Counted from the stretch's first letter, positions 39,108 through 50,823 are shown. The stretch is 64,000 nucleotides of DNA from Nephrocerus scutellatus (GCA_947095585.1 OX352765.1:24520254-24584253), one strand, 5' to 3'. The notes: generated by a model not told the origin, from the letters alone. Numbers and translations are program-made.

Positions 39108-42100
39108 TTACTTCTTCTTCTGTTTGTTTTTCCTGTTCTTCCGCCGGCGACTACTTTTCGATGAAGCCTTTTTCATTGCGTCATCAAGATCGGCTTCGTC
39201 GATTTGAGTCTCTGTTGTAACTGTCTGTTTTTGCAAAATAATCGGTTCTTTTGGAGTTTTCAGCTCGATTTCGATCATGTTCTTTCTGTTTTGGCATCGC
39301 TGCTTTTTACCCAGTTTAACCAGAAATGTGTCAGTATTGGAATCTTCGCATGCCTTGTAGCAAACCTATAAAGACATGATGGAAATTATCGAAAAACGAG
39401 AAACGAGAACTAATTGTGATATTGATACGAAAATGTAAGTGGGAAACTTTTATTGGATGAGCTTTGTAAAATCCCATTGAATAAGCTTTGTAATTAATTA
39501 TATTACCATTGCATATCTTTGGGCTCAGTAGTATTTTTGGAAGCATGTATATAAGAGCATGAGGAGAGCTTCACATAAAATTATAGTATTTATTACAATT
39601 ACAATAAAAACTTTTATTGGATTATTAATAATTCCATCTATATATTGATTTATACCATCACGATTTCAAATTATTTGAAATAATATTTATATATGACCGT
39701 TCATCCGACATAGCTGAAACTTTGGGATGTGGTGGGGACGGTTGGGGTGTATGTTTGTAGGTGGTTAGTACTGCGATAGTGTTGAAGTGGTGTATAAAAT
39801 TGACTCGAATACCGTGCATTTCAGAGATAGTAATGATATATGTGTATTTCCTCTTGTTTAAAAAACATGAGCTAAATAGATGTCCATCCATTCTCAAGTG
39901 ATGCGCTTACCAACGAGCAGCATTTCATGTTTATTTATAACCAGAGGAAATACCTGGCATTTACCGGCTGCCCAATCCCACTGACCACCACCCAACTGAC
40001 GACCCGCCCACTACTTATGGTCACACAAAAATTCCATGGAAAAAAGTACTTTCAATTTTTCCCAAATTTCCCAATTTTTGATACTTTTTACAACTTTTCC
40101 ATTTTTTTTTTCTGTATAAACCTTGTTCGGACAATGACGTTCACAAGTGATACGCTTAACAATGGACAGCATTTCATTTTTATTTACAAGAAGATTCAAC
40201 CAGACTACTTCAAAAGTACTTGCAAGCAGATTAAGCTACCAACTAAGTGAATAGTAAAGAAATATAAGTGTTATAAGTAAATAAGTAATCACCAGTATAA
40301 TTTGTGAATTTTTTGTTTATTAAAGTTGTGATATGTTAATTAAAGAAGTTGTATTTAGTTTTTATTTGCAAAATCCTTTGCGAACTTTCAAAAGCCTAAA
40401 TTTCGTAAGAATATTACTGGTGTAAGGAATTTAGCCACAGGAAGAAAAGAAATCTGTTTCACATATATACATATAATATGTGGACTGAAATAAAGTCCAA
40501 GCTATTTTGAAAATTCAATTCGATTTTAAACTTTATTATATTTTTAAAAACAAACCCCAAGAGGTAGACCAAGAAACATAGGAACCACGCAGTCAAATAA
40601 TAGGACAAAAAAAGGAGGATGACAATTAAGGAAGAGAACTAAAACAGAACTTAAACTGAAACAGAGAAGACACTGAATACAAAGAGGTTACGATCTCTAC
40701 GATTACTGCCTAAGATGGAGTCAGCAGTACTAATGACAGTATTCTTGTAGCGTGTCCATTTCTCTTCTACGCCCGACATCTCAGCCCCAGCATTTAGGGG
40801 AGTCCTATCGGTTGACCGTAGTTGTATCTCTTCGTTGAGAAGGGCAGCCGTGATGACTCGAATCTGATTCGCGGATGCAGGCTTTCGTGATTATGCAATC
40901 CATACCAACAAGATAGTTGTCCGAGTCAACGTTGGCATCTCGATACATTCGTACCATCATCAGGTTCGAGTTTTGGCGTCGGTCTATCAACACGTGGTCT
41001 ATCTGGTTGCGAGTGACTCCATCAGAAGATACACAGGTGGGTTTGTGGATATTTTACGCACAAACCTTAAACTCGCAACGACTTGCTTGCTGCTATCTCT
41101 ATCAGTCGTTGTTCATTGTCTTTAGTATTTTCATGTAAGCTATATGAGTGCCAATGCACTGCCTGAATACAGGCTCCCTACCTATTTTGGCATTCATATC
41201 CCCAAGAATGATTTTTACGTCATACTGAGGACAGGCATGGAGTTCCCTTTCGACTGATTCAAAGAATTCTTCTCTTTCATCATCTGGGAAATCCTCTGTA
41301 GGTTCGGGAACGTTTATGAAGCTTGTGTTTTTAAATCTGCTATGCACGTGAAGGGTGCATAGACGTTCATTTACTGCTTTAAAGCCGATAACGGTGGGTT
41401 TCATTCTTGTTGACTAGACTAGCCCAATCATTTAGCTTTTCCTGTATTTGGTGGAAAATTACCGGCGGCCACCAGTCAGAGATAGTTAGGCCATCTGCAA
41501 CTCAAGCACCTCTCAAGTTACCGTCAAAATCCTCACAAAAGACCCCAAAAACACTCCCAAAAACAACCTAAAAGACCCTTAAAAGACTCCCAAAATACCA
41601 TCAAAAGAAGTATAGTTTGAGATCCACTGCCTTCAATGACCAAAAATCACTTCTACACGAAGTCAAAAAGTATGCCTTGCTTCTTCACGTTTTACTTCAA
41701 TCAAGTGTAATTTATGTTGAAAAGCGTTCAATGGTTTGTGTACTGGATATTGGGTTGATCAGCACTGCGTAGCGGACAGTGGAGAAATTAATCGATCATG
41801 TCGCACTTTCGTAACGCTCTCAATATTACCCTCTACTAAACGCGCCAAGAATTAATTCTATATATTGTTTCAACAGGAATTACCAACTTGTGACGAAAAC
41901 GGCTGGACCTTTATAAATAATTACTTGAATAAAAATAAATTTTTGATATACCACGTTTTTAAAACGAACTAAAAAGTATAAAAATATTTTAAAATTAAAA
42001 TGAAAAGCCATGCAATAGATAATTGATGCATGAACTTGGAAACGTGAAACATCATCTGTCTTTAATTTTTTCCTTTTTTATAAGATTTTTCATGTGGGCT

Positions 42101-44943
42101 CAATCAAGTTACGCAACTATGTATATATAACCTTTTTTTAGAAGTTCATTTAGAGAATTTGAAAAATTCCCATTCATCTTCTTAATTTTCTCTTTAATTT
42201 TATGTCTTTGTTTTTTAAAATATGGCATAAAAATTTAAGCCAGAAGACTGGCCCCATACATAACGTATGAGATATAACAACATGCAGCAATTGGTGTCAA
42301 TTTTCTCCTCTATCCTTTAAGACAGGATAGGTACTTCAATCCTTGCTTCATCTCAAGCATATTAACAACTGATCGAATTTTCACGACCTTAGCAACCTTA
42401 GACTTAGCAATACCAGCACTTACATATGGATCCTAGTTTGGATGCTTAGCAAAAAGCTATCTGATATCCAAGACGAGAATTGTAGACCCCGTATGTGAGA
42501 AACTACGATTCCGGAGCCTATAATGACAACAACTACCGATGTTGACATCGTGCAGAATCAAGCTTGCTAAGCTCCGGGTGGCGTGATCCTAGTTTGCATG
42601 AACGAAGAGAATTGAGATATAGAATTATGAAATTATTGAATTTGTGGAATACAACAGCGAGGACAGACACCAAGCACACGCTCGAATTATGTTGTGCAGC
42701 ACGAAGTCCCAGAGCTTAGGGATGCCAAACTAGATGGCATTGGCCCAAAATCAAGACTGATGGACCTCTTTTGAGGGAGGATAGGATCGGACACCGGTTG
42801 TAGGATAAAATATTATGATTAAACTGAATGACATTGGCTCGGAATACAGAGTCAAATATAACAATGATAATAAATTAAAGTTATACGAGTAACAACGACA
42901 ACAAAATTTATATTGAATAAAACTTTCGCTTTGTTTGCACAGGGCCCATAAATACACAGCTTCCATAAAACATTTTTTACGTGCGCCTTTGTACTCGATT
43001 AATGTATGTGTGCTGCTATTAGAATATTAGAAACAATGCTAACGACCCAATCTTTACGAATGGACTGATGTCGTCAACCTGTCCAGACCAGTAAGTAACG
43101 TATATTACATACCTCAATGCCCTTCTTTTTTGTGTTTCCGTTAATGCCACGTAGTGTTGCATCTATATCCGTTGGTAGAACTTGGAAGCAACAATTCCGA
43201 ATGGAAGCATCTTTTGGCTGAATTCGACGATACGACTCGATTTTTTGTTGCTGCTTTTCGCAGTGTTGCTTCATCTTCGAGAATGGTACTTGGTATGAGC
43301 CACAGCAGGAATCATTGCCTGAGTATTTGATATTAGCGCGAATTGGCGGTATCTTGGGATGATTGGTTATTCGGCCACCAGTCCGCCGTTCGATGTGATT
43401 TTTGACAAAGCGATTCTTTTGCATGAGTTGGCTGATACTTTCGCAGGTCGCCATTGAGTTTCGGCTTGGAATCTGTGTGAGGGTAGAATGTATAAAGTTA
43501 CCAGCGAAGTCACCAAAACTAAGAACTTATACGATCAACACTAACCTTCTGAACGTCGCATTCACTACAACTGTCCTCACAGCAGTTGTCGTCGTCGCCA
43601 TCTTCAATACTCTGCACCTGATGATTGTCTTTAAGGACTCGAATTACCAATCCGCTTCCATTTAAATTGGCTTCAAATTCATCATATGCTTCTGGACCCG
43701 GGTTTGGTTTGGTGGGACACACAAGGCATGGATGCATACTGATCTCAGAGCATTGCTCCTTGCAGATGCAGGGATCTTCAAGAAAAAACCGAATGGACAA
43801 TCAATTTGCATCAAGAACAAAAACGTGGCAAAAGGAACATACCCTTTTTGGCTGCGTGGGTTTATAGTTTTTTTTTAGGAATTTAGAATTTAATGTAAAA
43901 TATTTTCAACGGTTGAGATTTGTGTAACTAATTGGGGACACCATGTTTGCGCAATAGGTCGCGCACCTTCTTAAGCGCTCTAGCCTTGGCTACAACGAAG
44001 AAAAAACAAAAATATGAAGGAAGGAAGCAGTCGTATGATCCGTACTATTAGGAAAAATGCCTATGCTAATCGCAAAAGGGTACGTCCAATCAAGGTCTAC
44101 TGACACGCACTCACCTCCATTGCACACCGGACACTCATCGCGTTCCTCGCATTCGGAGCACTTGCAACTGCAGCTGCACCCGGAGGTGTTGAAATATCTT
44201 CGACACTCCAACCCTTTGGGTTCTTCTTTCTTGCACGGATCTTCCATTCGACCACATCCTACCCCAGGGCAAATTTTGCATTTCTTCTTTTTACATATTG
44301 GGCCACATCCTGATTTACTGCCGCAGGAGCAGCATTTCCCAAATGGAAAAGTCGAAACTATCGCCGGACCATTGCACACCAACCGCATGATCAGTACGAT
44401 GTTTCCCGTCTGACATCCCTTCAGGTTGAACAGTGAAAGAAGTCTTTTTGTTAACTCAGAGCTAGGACACGTCTGTTCTTTGCGAGTGGGCGGACGATCA
44501 TCGCAGTCATTGTCAACGACAGTAGGATCGCTCGATTTTCGGGATGTTCCTTTTTGTGGCGGACAGTAGTCATCTAGATTGTCCATATTAGGATTGTTTT
44601 CGCAAAAATCGCTGGTGACCTTGTCGAAGAGCTGTTTGATTGGGATCTCTGTTGTCCCGAGAAGGAATTTGCACTTGTCCGTTTTCTTCTTATACACGTG
44701 GATATGCAAGCGGTCATTTTTCGTGATCTTCGATTCCAGCGAGAACAGACAACATTTGCCACATTTTCTTTCGCACGGATCTGCACAACCGCCGAAATCT
44801 CGATCACAAATCGATACAAAAACACTCGACCGGAAGGTGATCTCGCAACACATGGGATATTCCTCGGGGGCGCAGTCGTTGGGCCGCGTTATCAAAACAT
44901 CGTCAACGACGAACTCGAACATGTATAGATAATTTTGTGCCAT
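39108..44943 (-). CDS. Cysteine-rich protein with basic tail, four coding exons
   Basis: Minus-strand exons: 44943-44115, 43775-43546, 43472-43113 and 39365-39108. Phases are 1, 0, 0, all junctions are GT/AG, and the sum is 1677 nt (558 aa plus stop). Start ATG context ACAAAATGGC. Residues 1-110 begin MAQNYLYMFEFVVDDVLI with paired Cys. Residues about 190-276 are dense in Cys (CCSCGSKSGCGPICKKKKC and CSCSCKCSECEERDECPVC), like a zinc-binding or disulfide cluster. Exon 2 has more Cys and an acidic patch. Exon 3 has a Cys pair, Gln/Lys-rich. Exon 4 starts VCYKACEDSNTDTFLVKLGK and ends in a Lys/Arg-rich tail suggesting nuclear or nucleolar targeting. No signal peptide. It resembles insect-only proteins of unknown function; I cannot name the family. 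The last intron (43112-39366, 3.7 kb) contains a LINE piece. Confidence 0.82.
39660..40260 (-). repeat. Helitron-like repeat remnant
   Basis: Contains the block TTCTCAAGTGATGCGCTTAC at about 39893, the reverse complement of the 9663-9690 block, and a second looser copy at about 40145. Flanking G-rich stretches (about 39715-39760) resemble the inside of the 8.9 and 34.8 kb elements. It lies in the last intron's downstream flank of the cysteine-rich gene. Confidence 0.4.
40700..41460 (-). mobile_element. RTE-like LINE endonuclease fragment in an intron
   Basis: A 100-codon minus frame (41404-41102) reads TVIGFKAVNERLCTLHVHSR then DVKIILGDMNAKIGREPVFR, the N-terminal and catalytic block of an EEP-type LINE endonuclease. 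Shifted frames continue SLHENTKDNEQRLIEIAASK and QIDHVLIDRRQNSNLMMVRM, then DVDSDNYLVG (catalytic SD-H block with His changed to Asn). It sits inside the last intron of the cysteine-rich gene, in the same orientation. Inactive. Confidence 0.8.
41461..43112. other. Intron sequence with repeats
   Basis: An imperfect AAAAGACTCCCAAAA-type tandem stretch lies at about 41530-41605. At about 42560-42800 a possible decayed LINE C-terminus (GMPNWMALAQNQD in one frame) is visible but weak. Otherwise AT-rich intron. Confidence 0.4.
43928..43989 (-). CDS. Alternative terminal exon of the cysteine-rich gene
   Basis: A 62-nt exon between exons 1 and 2 of the gene above. The acceptor has a long pyrimidine tract (TTTTTTCTTCGTTGTAG). 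Joined in phase to exon 1 (44115) it adds KARALKKVRDLLRKHGVPN and a stop, giving a 296-aa protein without the rest. The intron would be 125 nt. Both routes keep frame, so exon 1 can end here or continue to exon 2. The basic, helical tail looks deliberate. No transcript evidence is available to me. Confidence 0.7.
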
Positions 44944-45535
44944 TTTGTGCAATGTTTCTTCTTCTTTAAAAGAAAACTGATAATTTTTATTTGGAAAATA
45001 CGAGTATATAAAAATTATATTTGCGTTTTCAAATTTCGTAAAACAATGCGAGAAAATTTTCAATATTAATCAGAATATCGATTGAACTAAAATTGTAGGA
45101 TGCTTTGTTTAGGAAAAAATTAATTTGTAGAATTGTTTTAATTACACAAGCAGAACAGGTGTTGGAATAGAAATATGATCGTGTTTCTCGGAAAAGTTAA
45201 CAGCTTTACGAACTCTCAAAAGGCAACGACACACAAATTCGAGATCGCAAAGACGACAGACGCAACGACAGAGATTCATATTTTTGAACAAGTAAATGTA
45301 AAAAAATGTAAATGTTTTTCGGGTACAAACTTTGGTAATAATCGCCAAAATATTACTTAATTTCAGCTCTCTAGGTCGTGAGGAAGTTGGTTAAAAATGA
45401 CCTCAAAGAAGTTGAAGAAGAAAAAAAATTGTTCAACCCATCACACACGCCACACGCGACATACGGCAAAGCAGGAACAGTACATGATTGAGAAATGCCA
45501 CTCCAGAAATAATGCTCGGAAGTTTATTAATAATA

Positions 45536-45821
45536 ATATTCGGCGCGACATACCATTGCGTGCGGTCCAAGGTCTTGCTTCTCGCAACCATTTTTGTTGA
45601 GCATGTTATTTTTGCACACAAATGGAGACGACCTACAATTTATTTAATGCCGGATCCGAACGGATGCATGCATGCAGTGACAAGTTATTACCCTCGGAAC
45701 GTTTGTCACTCATTCGCGAGAAGTGTGACACAGTGAAAAATACTTTTGGTGTTACTGGGATTCGAACCACGAACCCCCTGCTTAGAAGTCCATGCTCTTA
45801 TCCACTGAGCCACGGTGCCCA
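45536..45821 (-). mobile_element. tRNA-derived SINE, copy A, with target-site duplication
   Basis: On the minus strand it begins with a tRNA-like head: A box GTGGCTCAGTGGATAAGAGC and B box GTGGTTCGAATCCCA with an anticodon-loop-like ACTTCTAAG. The acceptor ends do not pair, so it is not a working tRNA. The body runs to GTCGCGCCGAATATT. It is flanked by near-identical direct repeats, CTCGGAAGTTTATTAATAA (from 45514) and CTCGGAAGTTTACTAAATAA (from 45822), expected for LINE-mobilised SINEs. The second copy is at 50621-50823. Confidence 0.8.
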
Positions 45822-45989
45822 CTCGGAAGTTTACTAAATAATAAAACTATCATATCAAAGCAACAAAATCCAAAAGGAAACTTTAGAGATAAGGAAGAAA
45901 ACCTCGTAGTAGAATCACACTCAGTGCTAATAACATGGAACGACCACTTCTGTATACTGTACACCGAACATTAACGAAGCATTCAACGT

Positions 45990-46350
45990 GGAAGATGACA
46001 GCCAATGTTCAACTTATTAAGTTGAAATGCAGATTTCAACGTCCAAACTTAAGAACCACGAAGCTGCTGACCCCGATCAATCAGCCTGCGGGTCGAGTTT
46101 TGTTTAAAGCTGTACGACACTACTTGTTAGACGGCATACACCCAGCTTATCTCCAAAATTTAGTCAGATATAACGTTGCCTGCTAAATAGATTCTTAGCA
46201 TTGTATGCCCGATCTGCAAGAGAGGATACCCACTAAACTGCGCTAACTATAGAGGAATTAGTCTCCTTAACTTTGCATATAAGATCGTATATTCCGTACT
46301 ATATGAAGGCCTGAATCCACTTACCGATTTAGTACGACTTTAGCACGGGA
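45990..46350 (+). mobile_element. RTE-like LINE RT N-terminal fragment
   Basis: The plus strand reads a decayed KAAGADGLPAELFK-type region (46060-46110), then LNCANYRGISLLNFAYKIVY (about 46230-46290). The YRGISLL block also appears at about 8470. Inactive. Confidence 0.7.
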
Positions 46351-46417
46351 AAGTCCACAATTTAACATTTAATCAGAAATTTTGGAGAATTTACATTTTT
46401 AACTAAAATGAGTTACT

Positions 46418-46760
46418 TTTTAAATTCTCTATATTAACTTCACTTGCCCGTGGGTCGGTCGTCGGTCGTCTGTCGTGGATTCTTGCGATCAATTTTTAAC
46501 CCACTTCCCATGGCCCGATTTTATTGAAATTTTGCACACATGTGTATTTCCGGAGACAACACTTTCTATTAAATTTTGAGGCCCCTCGGGCTGCGGGGTC
46601 GGGGGGCTCCCAAACAAAAATTTTAAAAAAATTTACCCGATTTTCTTCAAATTTTACACACATGTGTATACCCAATAAACAATACTTTTTCGAAAATTTG
46701 GTAGTGATCGGGTCCCGGGTTCGGCCGCAAGGCCCTTATACATTTTTTAAATATCTGTAC
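46418..46760 (+). repeat. Helitron-like repeat, TCTCTATATTAAC family, copy 4
   Basis: Best copy of this family. Boundary AAATTCTCTATATTAACTTC at about 46422, TTTTTAACCCACTTCCCATG at about 46493, then two tandem copies of a unit with TTTTRCACACATGTGTAT and a CAACACTTT/AATACTTT block. A GA microsatellite lies at about 46848-46862. Confidence 0.65.
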
Positions 46761-46862
46761 TGGCATCAGATATTCGTCGCCCTTTATGGACTGTGTGCGG
46801 TGTGTGCTGCGCAGTCGGCTGCGCTGCATGGTTTTGGTGGTGGTGGAGAGAGAGAGAGAGAA

Positions 46863-47763
46863 ATCTTAGCGCACGCACAAATGAACCCAGCAAATGAAAC
46901 GAGACATACATGTTTTATGCTTACTTCAACTTACATTTTTATTATATACTGAATTGTATTTTTATTGATGTCGTTTTTTTTGTTGTCGATATCAACTTAC
47001 AGATAGAACAACAAGTTTTCACAATATTCTGTCATTTGGCGTTTTCATAAATTAGTTTAGAGCAGTCAAAGAGTTCTCAAGATAAATGTTCGTGTTTCTT
47101 ATTTGCTCAGAGTATGAGCGTGCTCTAAGTGCTCAGAATAAAATGATCTGAGCTTTTTCAATTTTAACATCTGATGTCAAATGTTTGTTTCGATGATTTT
47201 CTTCTACAATAAAAAAAATGGCCCAGGATCGAGGGGCTCTAATCTGCGATTAGAGAATTTAGATGAAAAATTTTAATTTTTATGGGTTGTTTTTTTTTAT
47301 ACCTGTAAAAATATACATGTAACATTTAAAATGAAAAAAAAGGGGCAACTATTCATGCATCCGCCCCTAACATCAAAAATTTACATTTTTGTGGGTTGGT
47401 TTTTATTAGTCTTTTGTGTAACCAGCTTCACCCAGCCGAGGTAATACTCCGTCTGACTAGGGTTCTTCGTCTGTTAGGTCGTTACAATAAAAGATTTTGT
47501 TTATTTAGGGAATGGAATTCAGTCTTTTATTCTTTCTTCTTCTCCTTGCTCAATAATATGCACTGATTTGTTTGCAATTTTTGGAACCTAAAATATAATT
47601 ATTAGGGTATCATCGTCCTGTATATTTGTTAGCAATTCGTATAGGGTGACCAACCGTAATGCCGTAGCGTCAGTGTTAAGACTTTCGTCCTTATACCACT
47701 CGGCTGGAAGAGGAAGTTATGTATTAATGCTGCTGTTTTTGCGTCAAATGCCGTGAGCCTTGA
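46863..47763. other. Intergenic, nothing recognised
   Basis: AT-rich. A TTTTTATGGGTTGTTTTTTT-like word at about 47278 recurs near 37175, 47390 and 48470, so repeat edges are present. No gene seen. Confidence 0.4.
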
Positions 47764-48250
47764 GCCACTAAATGCGATGGGGTGCTAGCGTTAAGCGTGC
47801 GAACGCAATGGCAATGATAACTCTCTTAATCCATTAAATGCAAGAAAATACAAGCGTTAAGCGTGCAGAAGTAATGGCAAGGATATATTTCTAAGCCATT
47901 AAATGCTAAGAACAAGCGTTAAGCGTGAGGACGTTATGGCAAGAATATATCTCTGAAAACCTTGATTGGAAAAATGACTAGCGTGTGGACGTAATGGCAA
48001 AGATATCTCTCTTAAGAAATTCTAGCGTTCAGCGTACAGACGTAATAGCACAGGTATCTCTCTTAAACCATTAACTGCGAGGAAGTACTAGCGGTTAGCG
48101 TGAGGACGTTTTGGCAAGAATACCTCTTAAACCATTAAATGCGAGGAAATACTAGCGTTAAGCGTGCGGACGTATTGGCAGGATATCTCTCTTAACCGTT
48201 AAATGCAAGGAACTACCACTGTTAAGCGTACGCAAAAATCTCTCCTAAAC
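47764..48250 (+). repeat. Degenerate minisatellite, about 65-bp unit, eight copies
   Basis: Eight tandem imperfect units of 52-66 bp. Each follows the pattern CCATTAAATGCGAGGAA, then TACTAGCGTTAAGCGTG, then CGGACGTAATGGCAAG and ATATCTCTCTTAA. Units 4 and 5 are shortened. The first unit starts CCACTAAATGCGATGG at about 47764 and the last is truncated at about 48250. No unit keeps an open frame through the array. It lies between the cysteine-rich gene and CCDC59. Confidence 0.88.
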
Positions 48251-48615
48251 AGACAAGGGAGGAGACTGATTGTCGGAATTCTAATCCTTTTATACTTTCC
48301 CAATCGTTTGAGAAAGTCATGTAAGTTACGAACAGAGGGACGATCGATTTCGTTCGATTCGTTGACCTTTATTGCAAGAGAAAACCAAACTTGTCTTTAA
48401 TGGGAGAAAACTCGATTACTTGTGTAATAGCAGTAGCGGAAATAAGAGAATTAACTTTAAATTTTGTAATTTTTATGGGTTGATTTGTTTAGAAACAAAA
48501 AATATCTCTAAAGCTGTTCAAGTTGACGATAAAAATGCTTAGATATATTGAAAACTGCTTATCCTACGCATGTTTGAACGTTTTACAATATTATTTATTA
48601 TTTTTAAACAACGTT
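48251..48615. other. Minisatellite flank and CCDC59 3' flank
   Basis: No gene. The 3' UTR of the minus-strand CCDC59 gene is expected at the right edge. Confidence 0.4.
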
Positions 48616-49097
48616 TTAACTACGTTTCATTTCCTGGATTTGCTTGAGGAGATATTCCATGCGATCTTTCATAAGTGGCTGTCCTCTACTTGTACGTTTA
48701 CTAATGATTTTAGTTTTCTCGAGGCGCTTCTTTTTGTACTGCGCCACACGTTGCTCCTTTTCGAGTTTAGCCTGTTTTCGTTGTTCCTCTAATTCCGCAG
48801 CTTTGGCTGCTGCCTTGCTGATGTACGGTTTAGTAGATTTATTAAATTTCTAAAAAAGAGGCATCAATATATATATATAAAAGTTTTATTTATACATGAA
48901 CTAAGATGTGTTCCACGAACCTGTTGCTGTATTTTGGATTTGTCGAAATTTCTTCTACCACCTGCATGGCCAGACCGGACTTCAGTGCCTGAAGGTGTCT
49001 TCTTGAAATTCGGTTTCGTCTTTAAATCCAAATTACTTTCACTTTGTTGTCCTTTTGTTTTCGTTTTTCTTTTATCAATGTTAACTGATTTCGGCAT
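48616..49097 (-). CDS. CCDC59: CCDC59/TAP26 (Fyv7-like) protein, two exons
   Basis: Minus-strand exons 49097-48921 (177 nt) and 48849-48616 (234 nt) join in phase 0 (donor CAACAG|GTTCGT, acceptor TTTTTTAG|AAATTT) to give 136 aa. The protein is small and very basic: Lys-rich N-terminus, RSGHAGGRRNFDKSK, then a coiled-coil stretch (KAAAKAAELEEQRKQAKLEK) and the C-terminal signature RGQPLMKDRMEYLLKQIQ, which matches the end of CCDC59/TAP26 and yeast Fyv7. That family acts in the nucleus and nucleolus in small-subunit rRNA processing; human CCDC59 was also described as a TTF-1 partner. It is divergent from Klp61F copy 1. A broken second copy of exon 1 lies at 60395-60520. Confidence 0.8.
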
Positions 49098-50620
49098 TTT
49101 ACTATTTATTTTATTACAGTCTTTACATTTATTTACAAAACTACTTCACAATTGACGTTGACTTTTACGAATGTATGACATTTCTTTTAAAATCAGTGTT
49201 CCGTGAGCTCACACAAAAAATTTAATTTAGGTTTGTTCCATGCGCTATTAACGCTTTCTTTGCTTGATAAGTAATAAATTTTTTATAGTAAATACTTGTC
49301 AAATCACACAAAGTATATATTTTTCAAGGCAACAAATGATTAAAACGAAGAATCATTGATTAATCCACACCCATTGCCACCAAGTAAGTGTTCCACTGCG
49401 CAAAAAAAAATAACGCAAGCCAAATAACAATTGAAGTCCACACATATCCTTAATTATGGCTGTATTGTTTTAAATGTTGGAGCAATCAGAGAGCACAGCG
49501 ATTTCTCATTGGTGGAAATTTACGCTTATGGTATTGTTGTTGTAAGCCAAGCCGGCTTTGCCAAAGCAATATAGCAACAGACTTTTGGGTGCATAGGCTA
49601 GCGTAAATAGTTGATGAATGCTGAACTATATAATAATCGCACAATACACTTTCTGTGTACTGGCAAATTCGCCAATTCCTGCTCATGTTGGCCCATGTCC
49701 ATTATAATTCATGCTTTAGTCTTAAAAAAATAGTATTCGGTAAGATCGACAAAATAGGTTGTTCTAAGGGCCATATCCAATCCAATATGTATTTGTGGAG
49801 ACTCACTTATTTGATTGACGACTTACTTATTTGAATAAGGGCCTTTTCCAATCCAATATATTCTATTTGTGGGACTTAATTATTTCAATAAGTTTGCTGA
49901 CTTGTTAAAGGCGTCAAATAAATTTAGCCAAACAAATAAGTACTCGGGTAACAGCCTAAGGAAACATAGTAATTCAAAACAGTTATTTAACTGAAGGCTG
50001 GCGTTTTAAATTATAATATGTTAATACATTATAATGTATATAATAATAATATAAAAATTACACAAAATCACATCGAATTTCACATAAAATTAAAATCTCT
50101 CCAAAAAGAGAGCTTCAATGACAAAATTTAATATTCTTTTTTTTCTTTTAAATCTGGGGCAGAGTGGTCAAGTTGTTGGTTTCCCATAGAAAAAACCAAA
50201 CTACCGTTGTGCGAAAGCAGATCTGTATATTTTGGTAGATTTACCCCTCTTATCACTAACTACAACAACAACACATGCAACAAAACAATGTATACAAAAG
50301 ATTTTCACCTTACGTGTGCCGAGAAAAAATCTGAGCTCGAGCGCAGATCTCAAAAAGGAAAAAGACGACATTAGACATAGATTACCAATTAGAACTTTAG
50401 TCTTATAAATAAAATTACGTCAGAGTCGACATGTAAATTATACTAAAATCTATCTATTGCTATTACATGCATAACTAATTTTAAATCTTCTCTCTAGGTT
50501 TAGAATTAGGTTTAGAATATATAGTTGCTGACAGTAACATGTGATCGAAAGTGGTCACTTTTTCGCAATGATTGACACCAATATCTCATTTTTTATTTTG
50601 AAATATATAATACATAATAA
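49098..50620. other. Intergenic between CCDC59 and kinesin copy 1 (left part)
   Basis: AT-rich, no gene seen. The spacing between CCDC59 and kinesin is about 2.3 kb here, but about 0.4 kb in the duplicated block at 60.5 kb. The extra sequence, including the SINE at 50621, was probably inserted here or deleted there. Confidence 0.45.
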
Positions 50621-50823
50621 TATTCGGCGCGACAAACCGTTGCGGTCCCAAGGCCTATCGAAACGGCGAATTGAGGACCTTTCCCTGGCAAGTTATTAAT
50701 CTCGGACGTTTCGCTGACATTCGCGAGAGGTGGGACACCATGAAAAATACTTTTGGTGTTACTGTGATTTGAACCACGAACCTCTTGGTCAGCAGCCAAG
50801 CAGTTATCTACTGAGCCACTTTT
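50621..50823 (-). mobile_element. tRNA-derived SINE, copy B
   Basis: Same family as 45536-45821. The minus strand starts AAAGTGGCTCAGTAGATAAC (A box), then GTTCGTGGTTCAAATCACAG (B box, mutated), a shared GTAACACCAAAAGTATTTTT body and the GTCGCGCCGAATATT end. It is shorter and more decayed. No clear target duplication. Confidence 0.75.

Noticed and set aside
42400..42800. RTE C-terminal domain in the intron
   Set aside because: Only one short match (GMPNWMALAQNQD), too weak for a separate feature.
44057..44932. Plus frames of 76-118 codons
   Set aside because: Antisense to exon 1 of the cysteine-rich gene.
45742..45821. tRNA gene (Arg-like anticodon loop)
   Set aside because: A and B boxes are good, but acceptor stems do not pair and the copy is part of a SINE with target-site duplication.
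47400..48450. LTR enclosing the minisatellite
   Set aside because: An AATAAAAG-type signal and an array inside looked LTR-like, but I found no paired terminal repeat or TG...CA ends.
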